The notes beneath the pieces are model-generated. The model was given only the letters and a program-made list of their open reading frames with translations, was not told the DNA's origin and did not search any database. The position numbers were made by a program, and so were the translations under genes. A DNA stretch of 64,000 nt from Rhodococcus sp. Leaf278. GTDB taxonomy: Bacteria; Actinomycetota; Actinomycetes; Mycobacteriales; Mycobacteriaceae. Below, in pieces: positions 18,122-27,269 of this stretch (the first letter of the stretch is position 1; each line of letters starts with the position of its first letter). The stretch lies in NCBI RefSeq assembly GCF_001426085.1, contig NZ_LMRR01000010.1, positions 123,328 through 187,327 of the forward strand. Reading direction: 5' to 3'.

Positions 18122-19786
18122 TCACCGGCCGGCCTCGCGGTAGTTCTCGACATCGAACGGTCCGTACTCGGGAATCCACATCGCCTCGTGCACAGCAGCT
18201 TCGACGTCGTGGTGGGTCTTCGTCGCCACGCCCTCCTCGGCTGCGGCGCAGGCCACAGCGGCAGCGACGATCGCCGACGACGCGCGCAGGTCCTCTACCG
18301 GCGGGAGCAACGAGGCACCTGCCGCACTGACATCGACCTGTCCGGCCACGGCGTTCGCGGCCGCGAGGAGCATTGCGTCGGTGACCCGCGACGCACCGGA
18401 GACGATGATTCCCAAGCCGAGTCCGGGATAGAGCAGGGCGTTGTTGCCCTGCCCGATCTGGTAGGTGACGCCGCCGTGTTCCACCGGATCGGCCGGAATC
18501 CCGGTCGCCACCAGCGCAGCACCGTCGGACCACACGACGGCATCGCGCGGCGACACCTCGATGCGACTCGTCGGGTTGGACAGAGGGAGCAGGATTGGGC
18601 GCTTCACCCCCGCGCACAGGGCACGGACCACCTCCTCGGTAAACGCCCCTGCGACGGTGGAGGTTCCGATGAGGATGGTGGGGCGCACCGCTTCGACGAC
18701 GGACAACAGGTCCATCGCGGCGCCGCCGTCGGACATCTCCCCGGCCGGCCTCGCATAGGGCTGCTGGTAGTCGGGAAGCGCGGTCATGTCGTCGGTGATC
18801 AGCCCGTTGATGTCGATCAACCACACCCGTGATCGCGCCTGCTCGGGCGTCAGGCCGTCGGCGACCATGGCCGCCGAAATCTGATCGGCCATACCCGTTC
18901 CCGCGGTACCCGCGCCGAACACGACGAGCCGTTGGTCGGCGAAATTCTGGCCGGTGACCTTCATGCCGGACATCACGGCGGCCATGACAATGGCACCGGT
19001 GCCCTGCATGTCGTCGTTGAAGATCCGGTACTTCTCACCGTGCTCGGTCAGGATCCGCCGGGCATTCGACGGTCCGAAATCCTCGAAATGCAGCAAGGCG
19101 TTCGGGAACAACTCGCTTGCGACGTCGAGGTACGTCTCGATCAGCTCGTCGTACTTCTTGCCGCGGACTCGTTCGTGCCGGTTGCCGAGGTAGGCGGGGT
19201 CGTCTAGCAACGCTCGGTTGTCCGTTCCCACATCGAGATTGACGGCAATGACACGGGCGGGATCGATGCCCGCAGCGGCGGTGTAGATGGCGAGTTTGCC
19301 GACCGCGATATCGGTGCCGTTGACGCCCCAGTCGCCGATACCCAAGATCTCCTCGGCGTCGGAACACACGATGAGGTCGACATCGTCTGGGCCCAGGCCC
19401 AGTGTCTGGAACGACGCGCGGACGTCGTCGATGCGGTCGATGGAAAGATACAGCGCACGCGATCTCCGGTACTCGTGGCTCCACTGTTCGATGGCGTCGC
19501 CGATGGTCGGGTCGTAAACCACGGGTAGCAATTCGGCGAGGTGGTCCGTGAGAAGGCGGAAGTACACGATCTCGTTCCGATCGTGTAATGCATTGAGGTA
19601 CACGTACTTTGCGAGATCGTCCGGTTGGGATGTCAGTTGCCGGTACGAGCGTGCGGCCTGCTCGTCGATAGTTTCGACGGATGCGGGGAGCCGACCGGTC
19701 AACCCAAGCGCGCGGCGTTGTTCGGTGGTGAATGCGGTGCCCCGGTTGCGGTAGGCATCGTGCAGGACGCGTTGTCCGTTGTCCAT
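18122..19786 (-). CDS. maeA: NAD-dependent malic enzyme
   Basis: A 554-aa malic enzyme, decarboxylating malate to pyruvate with NAD(P)H. It shows the N-terminal RNRGTAFT block, YDPTIGDAIEQ, LGIGDWGVNG, the metal-binding FNDDMQGTGAIVMAA, and the nucleotide motif VVFGAGTAGTGMADQ. Length and motifs match the long SfcA/MaeA class (about 560 aa), which is usually NAD-dependent. AAGGA nine bases upstream supports the ATG. It lies between the PuuE-like deacetylase and fumC on one strand. Confidence 0.92.
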   Translation of the reverse strand: MDNGQRVLHDAYRNRGTAFTTEQRRALGLTGRLPASVETIDEQAARSYRQLTSQPDDLAKYVYLNALHDRNEIVYFRLLTDHLAELLPVVYDPTIGDAIEQWSHEYRRSRALYLSIDRIDDVRASFQTLGLGPDDVDLIVCSDAEEILGIGDWGVNGTDIAVGKLAIYTAAAGIDPARVIAVNLDVGTDNRALLDDPAYLGNRHERVRGKKYDELIETYLDVASELFPNALLHFEDFGPSNARRILTEHGEKYRIFNDDMQGTGAIVMAAVMSGMKVTGQNFADQRLVVFGAGTAGTGMADQISAAMVADGLTPEQARSRVWLIDINGLITDDMTALPDYQQPYARPAGEMSDGGAAMDLLSVVEAVRPTILIGTSTVAGAFTEEVVRALCAGVKRPILLPLSNPTSRIEVSPRDAVVWSDGAALVATGIPADPVEHGGVTYQIGQGNNALLYPGLGLGIIVSGASRVTDAMLLAAANAVAGQVDVSAAGASLLPPVEDLRASSAIVAAAVACAAAEEGVATKTHHDVEAAVHEAMWIPEYGPFDVENYREAGR

Positions 19787-19810
19787 GTGGGAAGTCCTTG
19801 CTGTCGGTGG

Positions 19811-20701
19811 TCAGTGGCTGCGGCCGGGGAGCCCGCTGATCGGTGCCGGATCGCGGTCGACCCAGGTCGCGGTGTCCGGGTGATCGAGCGTCCACTGCGC
19901 GATCTGGTCCTTGCGTGCCCACCAGACGTCGCCGCGCTCGCGAAGACGGGTGAAGACTCGGTCGAGGACCCGCACGCGCGAGGCGTGGCCCGAGAGTCGG
20001 TCGTGGAGGCCGATGATCATCATCGTGCGCCGGTGCGCGCCTTCGGCATAGAGCTGGTCGAACTCGTCGACCAGTTGCTGCTCGTAATCGGCCGGGGAAA
20101 AGCCAGGGAAGTCGAAGCTGGCGATGTCGTTGAGGTGTACCGAGTACGGCACCGTCGCGAACGGCTCACCGTTGATCCGTTGCAGGAACGGCTCGTCCGC
20201 GGACAGATCATCGATGTGATACCGAAAACCCTGCTCCTGCAGTACTTCCAAGGTGTTCACACCGGGCCGGATCCAGTAGTTGTTGTACCCGGTGGGCCGC
20301 GTTCCGGTGACCTCTTCGATTGCGGTGACGCTGTCCGCAATCCATGCGGCTTCCTCGTCGCGGGAAAGTTGGTACTGCCGCTCCCATCGCCGCCCGTGTG
20401 CGCCCGCCTCGTGCCCGCGGGCCACGATCTCGGCCGCGATCTTCGGGTGGCGCCGCACCGCATCGCCGATCATGAACGACGTCATCGGTATCGAGTGCTT
20501 GTCCAGCAGGTCCAGGATTCTGGGCACGCCTTCGCGGGCACCGTATTCGTAGAAGCTGTTCTGACCCAGGTCGGGGTATCCGGACAGTATCGGCTCGGTG
20601 ATGGGTCCGCCGGCCCCGCTGATCGGTTGTCCACCTGCCTCGAACTGCATCGAGACGGTGACCGCCATTCGAGCGCCATCGGGCCAGAGATGTGTCGTCA
20701 T
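19811..20701 (-). CDS. Polysaccharide deacetylase family protein (PuuE-like)
   Basis: A 296-aa NodB-fold protein. QNSFYEYGAREGVPRILDLLDKHSIPMTSFMIG and GHEAGAHGRRWERQYQLSRDEE resemble the PuuE-type branch, which includes metal-independent allantoinases. The usual metal-binding aspartate pair is replaced around VSMQFEAGGQ. Start chosen at ATG 20701 (AGGA seven bases upstream); another ATG is two codons earlier. It leads the co-oriented malic enzyme-fumarase group, suggesting a catabolic amidase or deformylase role whose product feeds C4 metabolism. The substrate is inferred, not shown. Confidence 0.8.
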   Translation of the reverse strand: MTTHLWPDGARMAVTVSMQFEAGGQPISGAGGPITEPILSGYPDLGQNSFYEYGAREGVPRILDLLDKHSIPMTSFMIGDAVRRHPKIAAEIVARGHEAGAHGRRWERQYQLSRDEEAAWIADSVTAIEEVTGTRPTGYNNYWIRPGVNTLEVLQEQGFRYHIDDLSADEPFLQRINGEPFATVPYSVHLNDIASFDFPGFSPADYEQQLVDEFDQLYAEGAHRRTMMIIGLHDRLSGHASRVRVLDRVFTRLRERGDVWWARKDQIAQWTLDHPDTATWVDRDPAPISGLPGRSH

Positions 20702-21141
20702 AATCATGTCCTGTTCTCGCAATGTGCGGGTGCGTTGTTCGACGATCGGTACAGCTCTGAGCATCCCGATAAAAATCCCATCGCGGCATCGATCTTTCGG
20801 TCCACCGACATTCGGACTTTCGATAGCCGCCGCGCGGCTGATGGTGTCTGCTTACGAACCCGTCGCTTTTTCTTGTGTCTCCATCGAACCTACGAATCGC
20901 AGCCAGGCGGGTCTGGTCGCGGGCTGCCGTCGTCGACGCAGCGGGGTGCCTCGAGTCTGTGCTGGTGAGGGGCGGTGTGGCGCGACTCGACGGCGTTGTT
21001 CCCGCCCTCGTCAGTGCACCGACCGCATCTCCCGGGGAGCAGTCACCGCCCACTGTCGACCGGTCGCACTTGTCGAACACGTTGCGGTACAACAAAAGAG
21101 GACGAACGACACCACAGCCTCCCCACGACGATAAGGAACAC
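20702..21141. other. 440-bp divergent intergenic region
   Basis: It separates the deacetylase operon from the FAD oxidoreductase and must hold both promoters. I see AAGGA before the FAD gene start and a possible -10 TACAAC near 21092, but no convincing -35 or operator. Reading frames across it look like noise. Confidence 0.4.
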
Positions 21142-22503
21142 ATGACATTCGCCGACAGCATCCCGATCACCGACCTGTTGGACCGCGCCACACGGGGGTC
21201 GGTGTGGGGCCCGGGTTCCGCGGAATACGACGGCGAGGTGGCCGGATTCAATGTCGCCGTGTCTCATTCACCGGCCGCAGTGGTTGTCGCCGACGATGCC
21301 GACGATGTTGCTGCGGCGGTTCGAGTCGCAGCAGCCGCCGGTTTCGGGGTGGCGGTCAAAGCCACCGGCCACGGTGCCCGCGCGACGGACGACACGTCGA
21401 TCATGATCTCTACCCGACGGTTGAGCGACGTACACATCGATGCCGGTGCACGCACTGCGACCGTCGGTGCCGGTGTCCGGTGGCAGCAGGTACTCGACGC
21501 GGCCGCGGTGTTCGATCTCGGCGCACCGTCCGGGTCATCGACCGCTGCGGGAGCTGTCGGGTACACCCTCGGCGGTGGGCTGAGCCCGCTGGGTCGAACC
21601 ATCGGATTCGCCGCCGACCTGGTGCGCTCGTTCCAGATCGTCACTGCCGCTGGCCGAGTGACCATGATCGACGAGCAGACGGACGGCGAGTTGTTCTGGG
21701 CGCTGCGGGGCGGGGGCGGCGGCGGGTTCGGCATCGTGACCGAAATGGTGATCGATCTGCTGCCGATGCACACCGTGTTCGGCGGTGGCATGTTCTTCGA
21801 TCTCGAGGACGCGCCCACCGTTCTTCACGCATGGCGGACCTGGGTACAGGCTGTGCCGGAATCCGTCTCGACATCGATCGCGCTCCTGCATTTACCGCCG
21901 GACCCCGCCCTCGCGGTAGAGCTTCGTGGCCGCACCGTCCTACACCTGCGGTACGCCCACGTCGGATCCGCCGAACGCGGCCAGGAACTGCTCGCGCCGA
22001 TGCGCTCGATCACCGAACCCATCATCGACACGGTGGCCACGATGCCGATGACCGCGTTGGCCTCGATTCACATGGACCCGGTCGAACCGTTGCCGGTGAT
22101 CGAGCGCGGGCTGCTGTTGTCGACGATGACCGAAAAGACAATCGACGCGGTCCTGTCCGCCGCCGACCTGCCCGTCGCCACGGTCGAATTGCGATTGATG
22201 GGCGGGGCCTTGGATCGGTCGCCGCGGTCCCCCGGCTCGGTGGGCGGACGTTCGGCCGCGTTCTGCCTGTATCTGATCGGGGTTGCTGAGCCGGCCATCG
22301 CAGCGGACCTACCAGGCGTACTCGACGAACTCCTCTCGCGTTTCACGGCTGATTCCGCCGACCGCGCATTTCTCAATCTCGCAGGCACAGGGTCGATGGA
22401 TCTGGTGCGGGCAGGATGGACCATTACCGAATCGGAGCGACTGGAGGCGGCCCGACACGCGGTCGACCCGGCCGGTGTGTTCGCTCCATCCGCGCGTTGG
22501 TAG
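21142..22503 (+). CDS. FAD-binding (PCMH/BBE-type) oxidoreductase
   Basis: A 453-aa flavoprotein oxidase. The N-terminal PCMH FAD domain is clear: AAVRVAAAAGFGVAVKATGHGAR (the His is the usual 8-alpha-histidyl flavin attachment position), VGAGVRWQQVLDAA, GYTLGGGLSPLGRTIG and LFWALRGGGGGGFGIVTEM. The C-terminal berberine-bridge-type tail ends SERLEAARHAVDPAGVFAPSARW. No second attachment cysteine is seen. It is divergent from the deacetylase/malic enzyme/fumarase group and may act in the same pathway. The substrate is unknown. Confidence 0.88.
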   Translation: MTFADSIPITDLLDRATRGSVWGPGSAEYDGEVAGFNVAVSHSPAAVVVADDADDVAAAVRVAAAAGFGVAVKATGHGARATDDTSIMISTRRLSDVHIDAGARTATVGAGVRWQQVLDAAAVFDLGAPSGSSTAAGAVGYTLGGGLSPLGRTIGFAADLVRSFQIVTAAGRVTMIDEQTDGELFWALRGGGGGGFGIVTEMVIDLLPMHTVFGGGMFFDLEDAPTVLHAWRTWVQAVPESVSTSIALLHLPPDPALAVELRGRTVLHLRYAHVGSAERGQELLAPMRSITEPIIDTVATMPMTALASIHMDPVEPLPVIERGLLLSTMTEKTIDAVLSAADLPVATVELRLMGGALDRSPRSPGSVGGRSAAFCLYLIGVAEPAIAADLPGVLDELLSRFTADSADRAFLNLAGTGSMDLVRAGWTITESERLEAARHAVDPAGVFAPSARW

Positions 22504-23023
22504 CTGCGACGAGTCGACGCCGCCGACCCGAAGATCGGTGACCCTGGCAGGGCGCGCCCCGAGTGTCCTTATGACATCTACTCGTGCTGGCACGGGACGC
22601 CGACACCATCAGCCGCAGCCTCCGCTGCCGCGACATGCTCCTGTGCTGAAGCGGGGACGAGTTCGTCGTCGCGGTCCTCGGCCTGAACGAGAACGCCGTC
22701 CATACGGTGATCGCGACAACCGCATCCGACTTGCAGGCAGAAAATCTAGTCGCCATCACCTGCGGTCCGGCGTTCGTCACCCCGACCAGGCTCCAACAAG
22801 ATGGCCGTTGGCAGAACACGTTCAACCAGGACTCGCCCGCCACCTCATAACCGAGCCCCAGCTCACCGCCAGAGGCGTCGCTGGACAATACACAGGGCCT
22901 CTGCCAGTAGTTATAGGCAATTTCTGAGGAAAAGTACAGATAGTCGTTCGAGGGGCTACTGTTGCCTGGTCCGCGGGGGCGTCGGCATCATGCACTTCAC
23001 CCGGACGAGAGGCACAGTCGCAT
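22504..23023. other. 520-bp intergenic region holding a pseudogene remnant
   Basis: Between the FAD oxidoreductase and the ferritin-like gene. Roughly the middle 290 bases hold the GGDEF remnant described separately. The last 100 bases presumably carry the promoter of the ferritin-like gene. I see no intact gene. Confidence 0.5.
22580..22870 (+). pseudogene. Degraded GGDEF (diguanylate cyclase-like) fragment
   Basis: One frame reads LARDADTISRSLRCRDMLLC, a TGA stop (22647-22649), then SGDEFVVAVLGLNENAVHTV and LVAITCGPAFVTP. This follows the order of a GGDEF domain: helix, SGDEF turn, and a late strand where cyclases have SxG. The start, the first half of the domain and the reading frame are lost. 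No intact diguanylate cyclase is adjacent. Confidence 0.5.
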
Positions 23024-23983
23024 ATGTTCGACAAGAAATTCATCACCAAGGCCATCAGTAGCAGCTCAGAAAACGGTCTCGACCGCAGACGTTTCATGAG
23101 GGCAGCCGGTCTCACCGGTTTGGGCGCAGGCGCGGCAATGACTGTGGGCTCAGGCGTCGCATCTGCCTTCCCCTTCGGCTCCTCGGATGGCCCGCTCATC
23201 CCCGGAATGCCCGGCCAAGGCCCCTCCGATGCAGCGATCCTGAACTTCGCGCTCAACCTCGAGTACCTGGAAGCGGAGTTCTATCAACGGGCGGTGACCG
23301 GAAAGGGTCTGCCGGACACTCTGGTGGGCGGCACCGGAACTCCCGGGCCCGTCACCGGAGGTCGGCAGGTGACGTTCGACAGTACGTTGATCAAGGCGTA
23401 TGCCGAGGAAATCGCGTTCGACGAACTCAATCACGTGGCGTTCCTGCGCGGAGCACTCGGAAACGCGGCAGTGGCGCGACCGGCGATCGACCTCGACGCG
23501 AGCTTCAACGCGGCAGCCATGGCAGCAGGACTGATCGGTGAGGGCGAGACCTTCGACGTCTACGCGAACGAACAGAATTTCTTGCTCGGCGCGTTCATCT
23601 TCGAGGACGTCGGCGTCACCGCATACAAGGGCGCGGCACCGCTGGTGACCAACAAGACGTATCTCGAAGCCGCTGCCGGCATTCTGGCTGCCGAGGCGTA
23701 CCACGCGGGCATCATCCGGACGAGCCTGTTCTCTCTGGGTCTCGAAACGCCCGCGAACGCCATTTCCGACGCCCGAGACAGCCTCGATGGGCCGGACGAT
23801 CTGGATCAGGGAATCACTCTCAACGGTGCCGCCAACCTGGTTCCCCTGGACGCCAACGGAATCGCGTACTCCCGCTCACCGGGCCAGGTACTCAATATCG
23901 TGTACCTGAACCCGGCTCCGGTCACGTCCGGTGGATTCTTCCCCGCAGGCGTCAACGGCGAGCTCAACACCAGCGGCGGATAG
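23024..23983 (+). CDS. Tat-exported ferritin-like domain protein
   Basis: A 319-aa secreted protein. The twin-arginine signal [18 protein letters not shown] is followed by a hydrophobic stretch and cleavage near ASA. The mature part is a ferritin-like four-helix bundle (Ferritin_2/desiccation-related type) with metal-ligand candidates in [35 protein letters not shown] and [11 protein letters not shown]. Relatives are linked to desiccation and oxidative stress. Its 3' end faces the radical SAM gene across a strong bidirectional hairpin. Confidence 0.85.
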   Translation: MFDKKFITKAISSSSENGLDRRRFMRAAGLTGLGAGAAMTVGSGVASAFPFGSSDGPLIPGMPGQGPSDAAILNFALNLEYLEAEFYQRAVTGKGLPDTLVGGTGTPGPVTGGRQVTFDSTLIKAYAEEIAFDELNHVAFLRGALGNAAVARPAIDLDASFNAAAMAAGLIGEGETFDVYANEQNFLLGAFIFEDVGVTAYKGAAPLVTNKTYLEAAAGILAAEAYHAGIIRTSLFSLGLETPANAISDARDSLDGPDDLDQGITLNGAANLVPLDANGIAYSRSPGQVLNIVYLNPAPVTSGGFFPAGVNGELNTSGG

Positions 23984-23997
23984 CAGACGGTTTCGCT

Positions 23998-24029
23998 CGG
24001 GTGGTGTCGCGTGACTTCGACACCACCCG
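23998..24029. terminator. Bidirectional terminator hairpin
   Basis: A perfect 12-bp inverted repeat, CGGGTGGTGTCG and CGACACCACCCG, with an eight-base loop, in the 54-base gap between the convergent ferritin-like and radical SAM genes. Its place and stability make it a terminator for both, though there is no T-run. Confidence 0.75.
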
Positions 24030-24037
24030 TGCGGACG

Positions 24038-25474
24038 TCAGCCACAGCAACCAGTGGGCTCCGAGCCGGACACGAGTAAAGGCAACAGCTTTCGCAGTTC
24101 CTGGTTCTCCCCCGGATCCAGCACCGAGTGCTGCACGCAGGCCGGGACGAGTTCCCCGGTCTCCGGATGTGCCATCGAGTAGGTACACGCGGCCAATCTC
24201 TCCTGCGTTTCGAGCAGCACCGGATCCGATGCGGTCTCACCGGACTGCATCATCGCCCAAGCGGGAGAAACGTTTTCGGCATCCATGAACCGGTGAACGA
24301 CGAACGTCATCGGACGAACGCGCCGGCGAGCGAACGCCACCGACAGCTCCCGGACGCCACCGCATCGACGCACAACACTGCGGGCCCACCGCACGGCCAC
24401 GAGCACACCCCGTGGGATTCCGATAAGCACGCGCAGCACTTTGAGGACCAGTAGCGGCGGTGGGGTGCCGCCGAAGTTCACTCCACCCAAGTGCCGGAAG
24501 AACTGGTCGCGCGCATCGACCTCGGCGGAGTGCGTCACGTCGATGAACGGATGCCACCGGCCTCCGACCATGAATCCCAATGCCGTTCTGTTGCACCGAG
24601 GATCACCGAACTGCATCGAATGGTGCGAAATCTGTTGCTGCATAGCGACTTCGATCCGATCCCACACCATGTCGATATCGACCTCCCGGTAGCCACCGGA
24701 CCACCGCCGCGCGTCCCCGACGAACGCCGCGGGCTGGAAGGACACCATCGAGTAGCCACCCATGGCGACCACGTTCTCGACGACTTCGGCCACCTCGTCG
24801 ATGTTGTCCGGAGTGACCGTCATGTTGTGGGCCAGATACGAGCTCACCCCGTGCTCGCTCTTCAACCGCGCGAACATCTCGGCGAACCGCTGTCGATACG
24901 GATGCAGCTCGGCCTCCGACCTGGGCCTCGGGATTCCGCGTCGGCCACGCATCAGTTTGTCGAAATGCACTGCGTACGAAACACGTCCGAAGCGGGGGCG
25001 GCCATCCTCACCGACGACGACGGACTGCAGATACTCGTAGTCGAAGTCGCCGTGCGTGAACGACATCGGCTCGCGGCCGTGCTCGCGCATGATCGTCAGC
25101 GCAGCAGCGTGAACCTCAGGGGCGAGCAGACTCACCTCCCCGCCGATCAGCTGTGCGTGCGCCCGCGGTCCGCGTCGAGCGGCAAGGTGTCTCATCTGCG
25201 CCGCCACCTCACGCAGGGTGTGCTCGCCATCGATGCGAACCTTGTTGGCGTCTGCGCTGTGATAGCAGGGACTGCACGTCAGGTTGCATTTCGGAAAGAC
25301 CCCATGGGTGCCCTCGCATCCCACCGCGTGCCGGCCCAGTGTCTGCGAGGGCGTCCGCACGCCGACGGGTAACGCCGCCCACCGCTCGTCCAGCGCCGCG
25401 CGCGTCTGCGGATCCACCGGGCGGGTGCTCGCCTCGACGCGGCCCAGCATTGCGCGAATGTTCGTCCAGCTCAC
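24038..25474 (-). CDS. Radical SAM protein
   Basis: A 478-aa radical SAM enzyme. The [4Fe-4S] motif is CNLTCSPC (C-x3-C-x2-C), preceded by a further cysteine in VGCEGTHG, and the glycine-rich SAM block is AQLIGGEVSLL. The C-terminal part has a hydrophobic, arginine-rich segment (LLVLKVLRVLIGIPRGVL) that may touch the membrane, and ends in more cysteines (CTYSMAHPETGELVPAC and GCCG), perhaps an auxiliary cluster. GTG at 25474 has GGGAGG six bases upstream. The reaction is unknown. Confidence 0.85.
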   Translation of the reverse strand: MSWTNIRAMLGRVEASTRPVDPQTRAALDERWAALPVGVRTPSQTLGRHAVGCEGTHGVFPKCNLTCSPCYHSADANKVRIDGEHTLREVAAQMRHLAARRGPRAHAQLIGGEVSLLAPEVHAAALTIMREHGREPMSFTHGDFDYEYLQSVVVGEDGRPRFGRVSYAVHFDKLMRGRRGIPRPRSEAELHPYRQRFAEMFARLKSEHGVSSYLAHNMTVTPDNIDEVAEVVENVVAMGGYSMVSFQPAAFVGDARRWSGGYREVDIDMVWDRIEVAMQQQISHHSMQFGDPRCNRTALGFMVGGRWHPFIDVTHSAEVDARDQFFRHLGGVNFGGTPPPLLVLKVLRVLIGIPRGVLVAVRWARSVVRRCGGVRELSVAFARRRVRPMTFVVHRFMDAENVSPAWAMMQSGETASDPVLLETQERLAACTYSMAHPETGELVPACVQHSVLDPGENQELRKLLPLLVSGSEPTGCCG

Positions 25475-25633
25475 TCGGACCTCCCGTCGGACTCCACGGT
25501 ACGCATCAGGTCACCGAGCCGGCCTGCACCGAGGTCGACGTGAGAAGTCCACTCGCGGCACAGAGAATGTCGATACCGTCGGGTGAGCCTCGTCGTTGCC
25601 CCGAGGAAAAGAGAACCACAAGGAGCGCAGTTC

Positions 25634-26344
25634 GTGAACGATGCGGATAACCCGAACGAGTCGCCTGCGCTGCGTCGACCGCGCGTGATCGTCTTCGACG
25701 TCAACGAAACGCTGTCCGACATGTCGCCGTTGTCGGAGCGCTTCGCAGACGTGGGAGCCCCCGCGGAACTCGCGTCGCTGTGGTTCGCGAGTGTCCTACG
25801 TGACGGCTTCGCCCTCACCGCGGCCGGCGGGGCTCGGCCATTCGCGGACGTCGCATCCGGGCTGCTTGCAGTCATGCTGCCCCGGGAGACGCTGGATCGA
25901 GACATCGACGATGCCGTCGAGCACATCATGGGCGGTTTCATGGGTCTGGGCGTGCATCCCGACGTCGCGGACGGCATGGAAGCACTGGCTGCACTCGACA
26001 TTCGACTGATCACCCTGAGCAACGGCGCGGTCGGCGTCGCTCGAAAACTCCTCGAAAGTGCCGGAGTACTGGAACACACAGAGATGCTGCTGTCCGTCGA
26101 CCAAGCCGGGGCATGGAAACCCGCAGAGCAGTCGTACCGATACGCGCTCGATCGGTGCGACGTCGAACCCCACGAGGCCATGCTCGTCGCCGTCCACCCC
26201 TGGGACATCGACGGCGCACACCGTGCCGGGCTGCGCACTGCCTGGATCAACCGAACCGGCACCACCTACCCGAGCTATTTCGAGGACCCCGACCTCACCG
26301 CGAATTCCCTGGTGCACCTCGAGGAACTTCTCCGGTCCGGTTAG
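25634..26344 (+). CDS. Haloacid dehalogenase type II family hydrolase
   Basis: A 236-aa HAD-superfamily enzyme. Motif I is VFDVNETLSD (nucleophile Asp in FDVNET), motif II LITLSNGAVGVARKLLESAG, the lysine block WKPAEQSYRYAL, and motif IV MLVAVHPWDIDGAHRAGLRTAWINR. This is the type II 2-haloacid dehalogenase pattern; activity on a halogenated acid is plausible but unproven. GTG at 25634, with AAGGAG eight bases upstream, is preferred over the earlier frame start at 25583. Confidence 0.85.
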   Translation: MNDADNPNESPALRRPRVIVFDVNETLSDMSPLSERFADVGAPAELASLWFASVLRDGFALTAAGGARPFADVASGLLAVMLPRETLDRDIDDAVEHIMGGFMGLGVHPDVADGMEALAALDIRLITLSNGAVGVARKLLESAGVLEHTEMLLSVDQAGAWKPAEQSYRYALDRCDVEPHEAMLVAVHPWDIDGAHRAGLRTAWINRTGTTYPSYFEDPDLTANSLVHLEELLRSG

Positions 26345-26395
26345 CTCGCGAGACACTTTCAGGCGGCTTCGTTTGCGAGTGAGATGGAACGTGCT

Positions 26396-27100
26396 CTACC
26401 CGGCCGTGGACTTCGAGGCGCCAGTCCAATCCAGTCCGGAGCGAAGGACCACCTGAACCGTGGCTTCGTAGTGACTGCGCAGCAGTTCAGCGGCTCGATC
26501 GATGTCACGAGCCAGAACAGCCTCGAGGATCAGTCGATGTTCCTCTTCCACATTGCGCACGGTCGCGGCAACCGACGGGGCCGCCCACCGGCGGTACAGC
26601 TCGGTGGAGTCGGCGAGATTGGATGCCAGGCGGATCATGGGTTCGCAGTTGCACGCTCCCAGGAGCGCCAGATGAAACCGGCGGTGCGCCGAAGCCCAGT
26701 CCTCGCTGATGTGGGTCGGGTCGTCTTTCCTGCGGCGGGGTGTACGAACCAATTGATGATGGGCGGCAATGACATCCGACTCCCACTGCACATCTCCCCG
26801 CTCCAGCGACAGCCGAAGCGCCAATTCCTCTGTGGTGCAACGAAGTTCAGTGATATCACTGAGTTCACGCAACGTGAGATCCCGTACGAAGAAGCCGCGA
26901 TTGGGCTTGGCGACGACGAGATCTGCGCCGGACAACCGGGTCAGCGCTTCGCGGACGACGGTGGTACTGGTGCGGAACCGTTCAGCGAGAGCGGCTGGGG
27001 GCAGCTTTTCTCCCGGCTCCCACTCTCCGGCGAGGATTGCGCACCGAAGTTCGTCGATGGTGCGGGTTCCCGCGCTGTTCATTGCTTGCTGCGCAGCCAC
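26396..27100 (-). CDS. GntR-family (FCD-type) transcriptional regulator
   Basis: A 234-aa regulator. The N-terminal winged helix reads LRCAILAGEWEPGEKLPPAALAERFRTSTTVVREALTRL, followed by an all-helical FCD ligand domain with the metal-site pattern around HRRFHLALLGA and EEHRLILEAVLARD. FCD regulators usually sense carboxylic acids and repress catabolic genes. It is divergent from the MHS transporter that opens the aromatic cluster, making that cluster its probable target. GTG at 27100 or ATG at 27082 may be the start; neither has a clear ribosome site. Confidence 0.9.
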   Translation of the reverse strand: MAAQQAMNSAGTRTIDELRCAILAGEWEPGEKLPPAALAERFRTSTTVVREALTRLSGADLVVAKPNRGFFVRDLTLRELSDITELRCTTEELALRLSLERGDVQWESDVIAAHHQLVRTPRRRKDDPTHISEDWASAHRRFHLALLGACNCEPMIRLASNLADSTELYRRWAAPSVAATVRNVEEEHRLILEAVLARDIDRAAELLRSHYEATVQVVLRSGLDWTGASKSTAG

Positions 27101-27137
27101 GACCAGAGTGTAGCAATCACGAATAATATATTTTAGG

Positions 27138-27167
27138 TTGACAATGTTTTATCCCTGGTTCTACGGT
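27138..27167 (+). promoter_or_regulatory. Putative promoter of the aromatic catabolic operon
   Basis: TTGACA (27138-27143) is followed after 18 bases by TACGGT (27162-27167), in an AT-rich stretch between the divergent GntR gene and the transporter. This gives a leader of about 95 bases before the transporter ATG. The spacing is acceptable for a sigma-70-type promoter. No clear GntR operator was identified. Confidence 0.35.
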
Positions 27168-27269
27168 GGTGACAGCCCTCACAATCGAGACTGCCGACAC
27201 GTACAACGCGAACCGGCGAGGCTACCGAACCGCCCCCTCGACCGGGGCCCACCCATCGGAGTGTGGATC

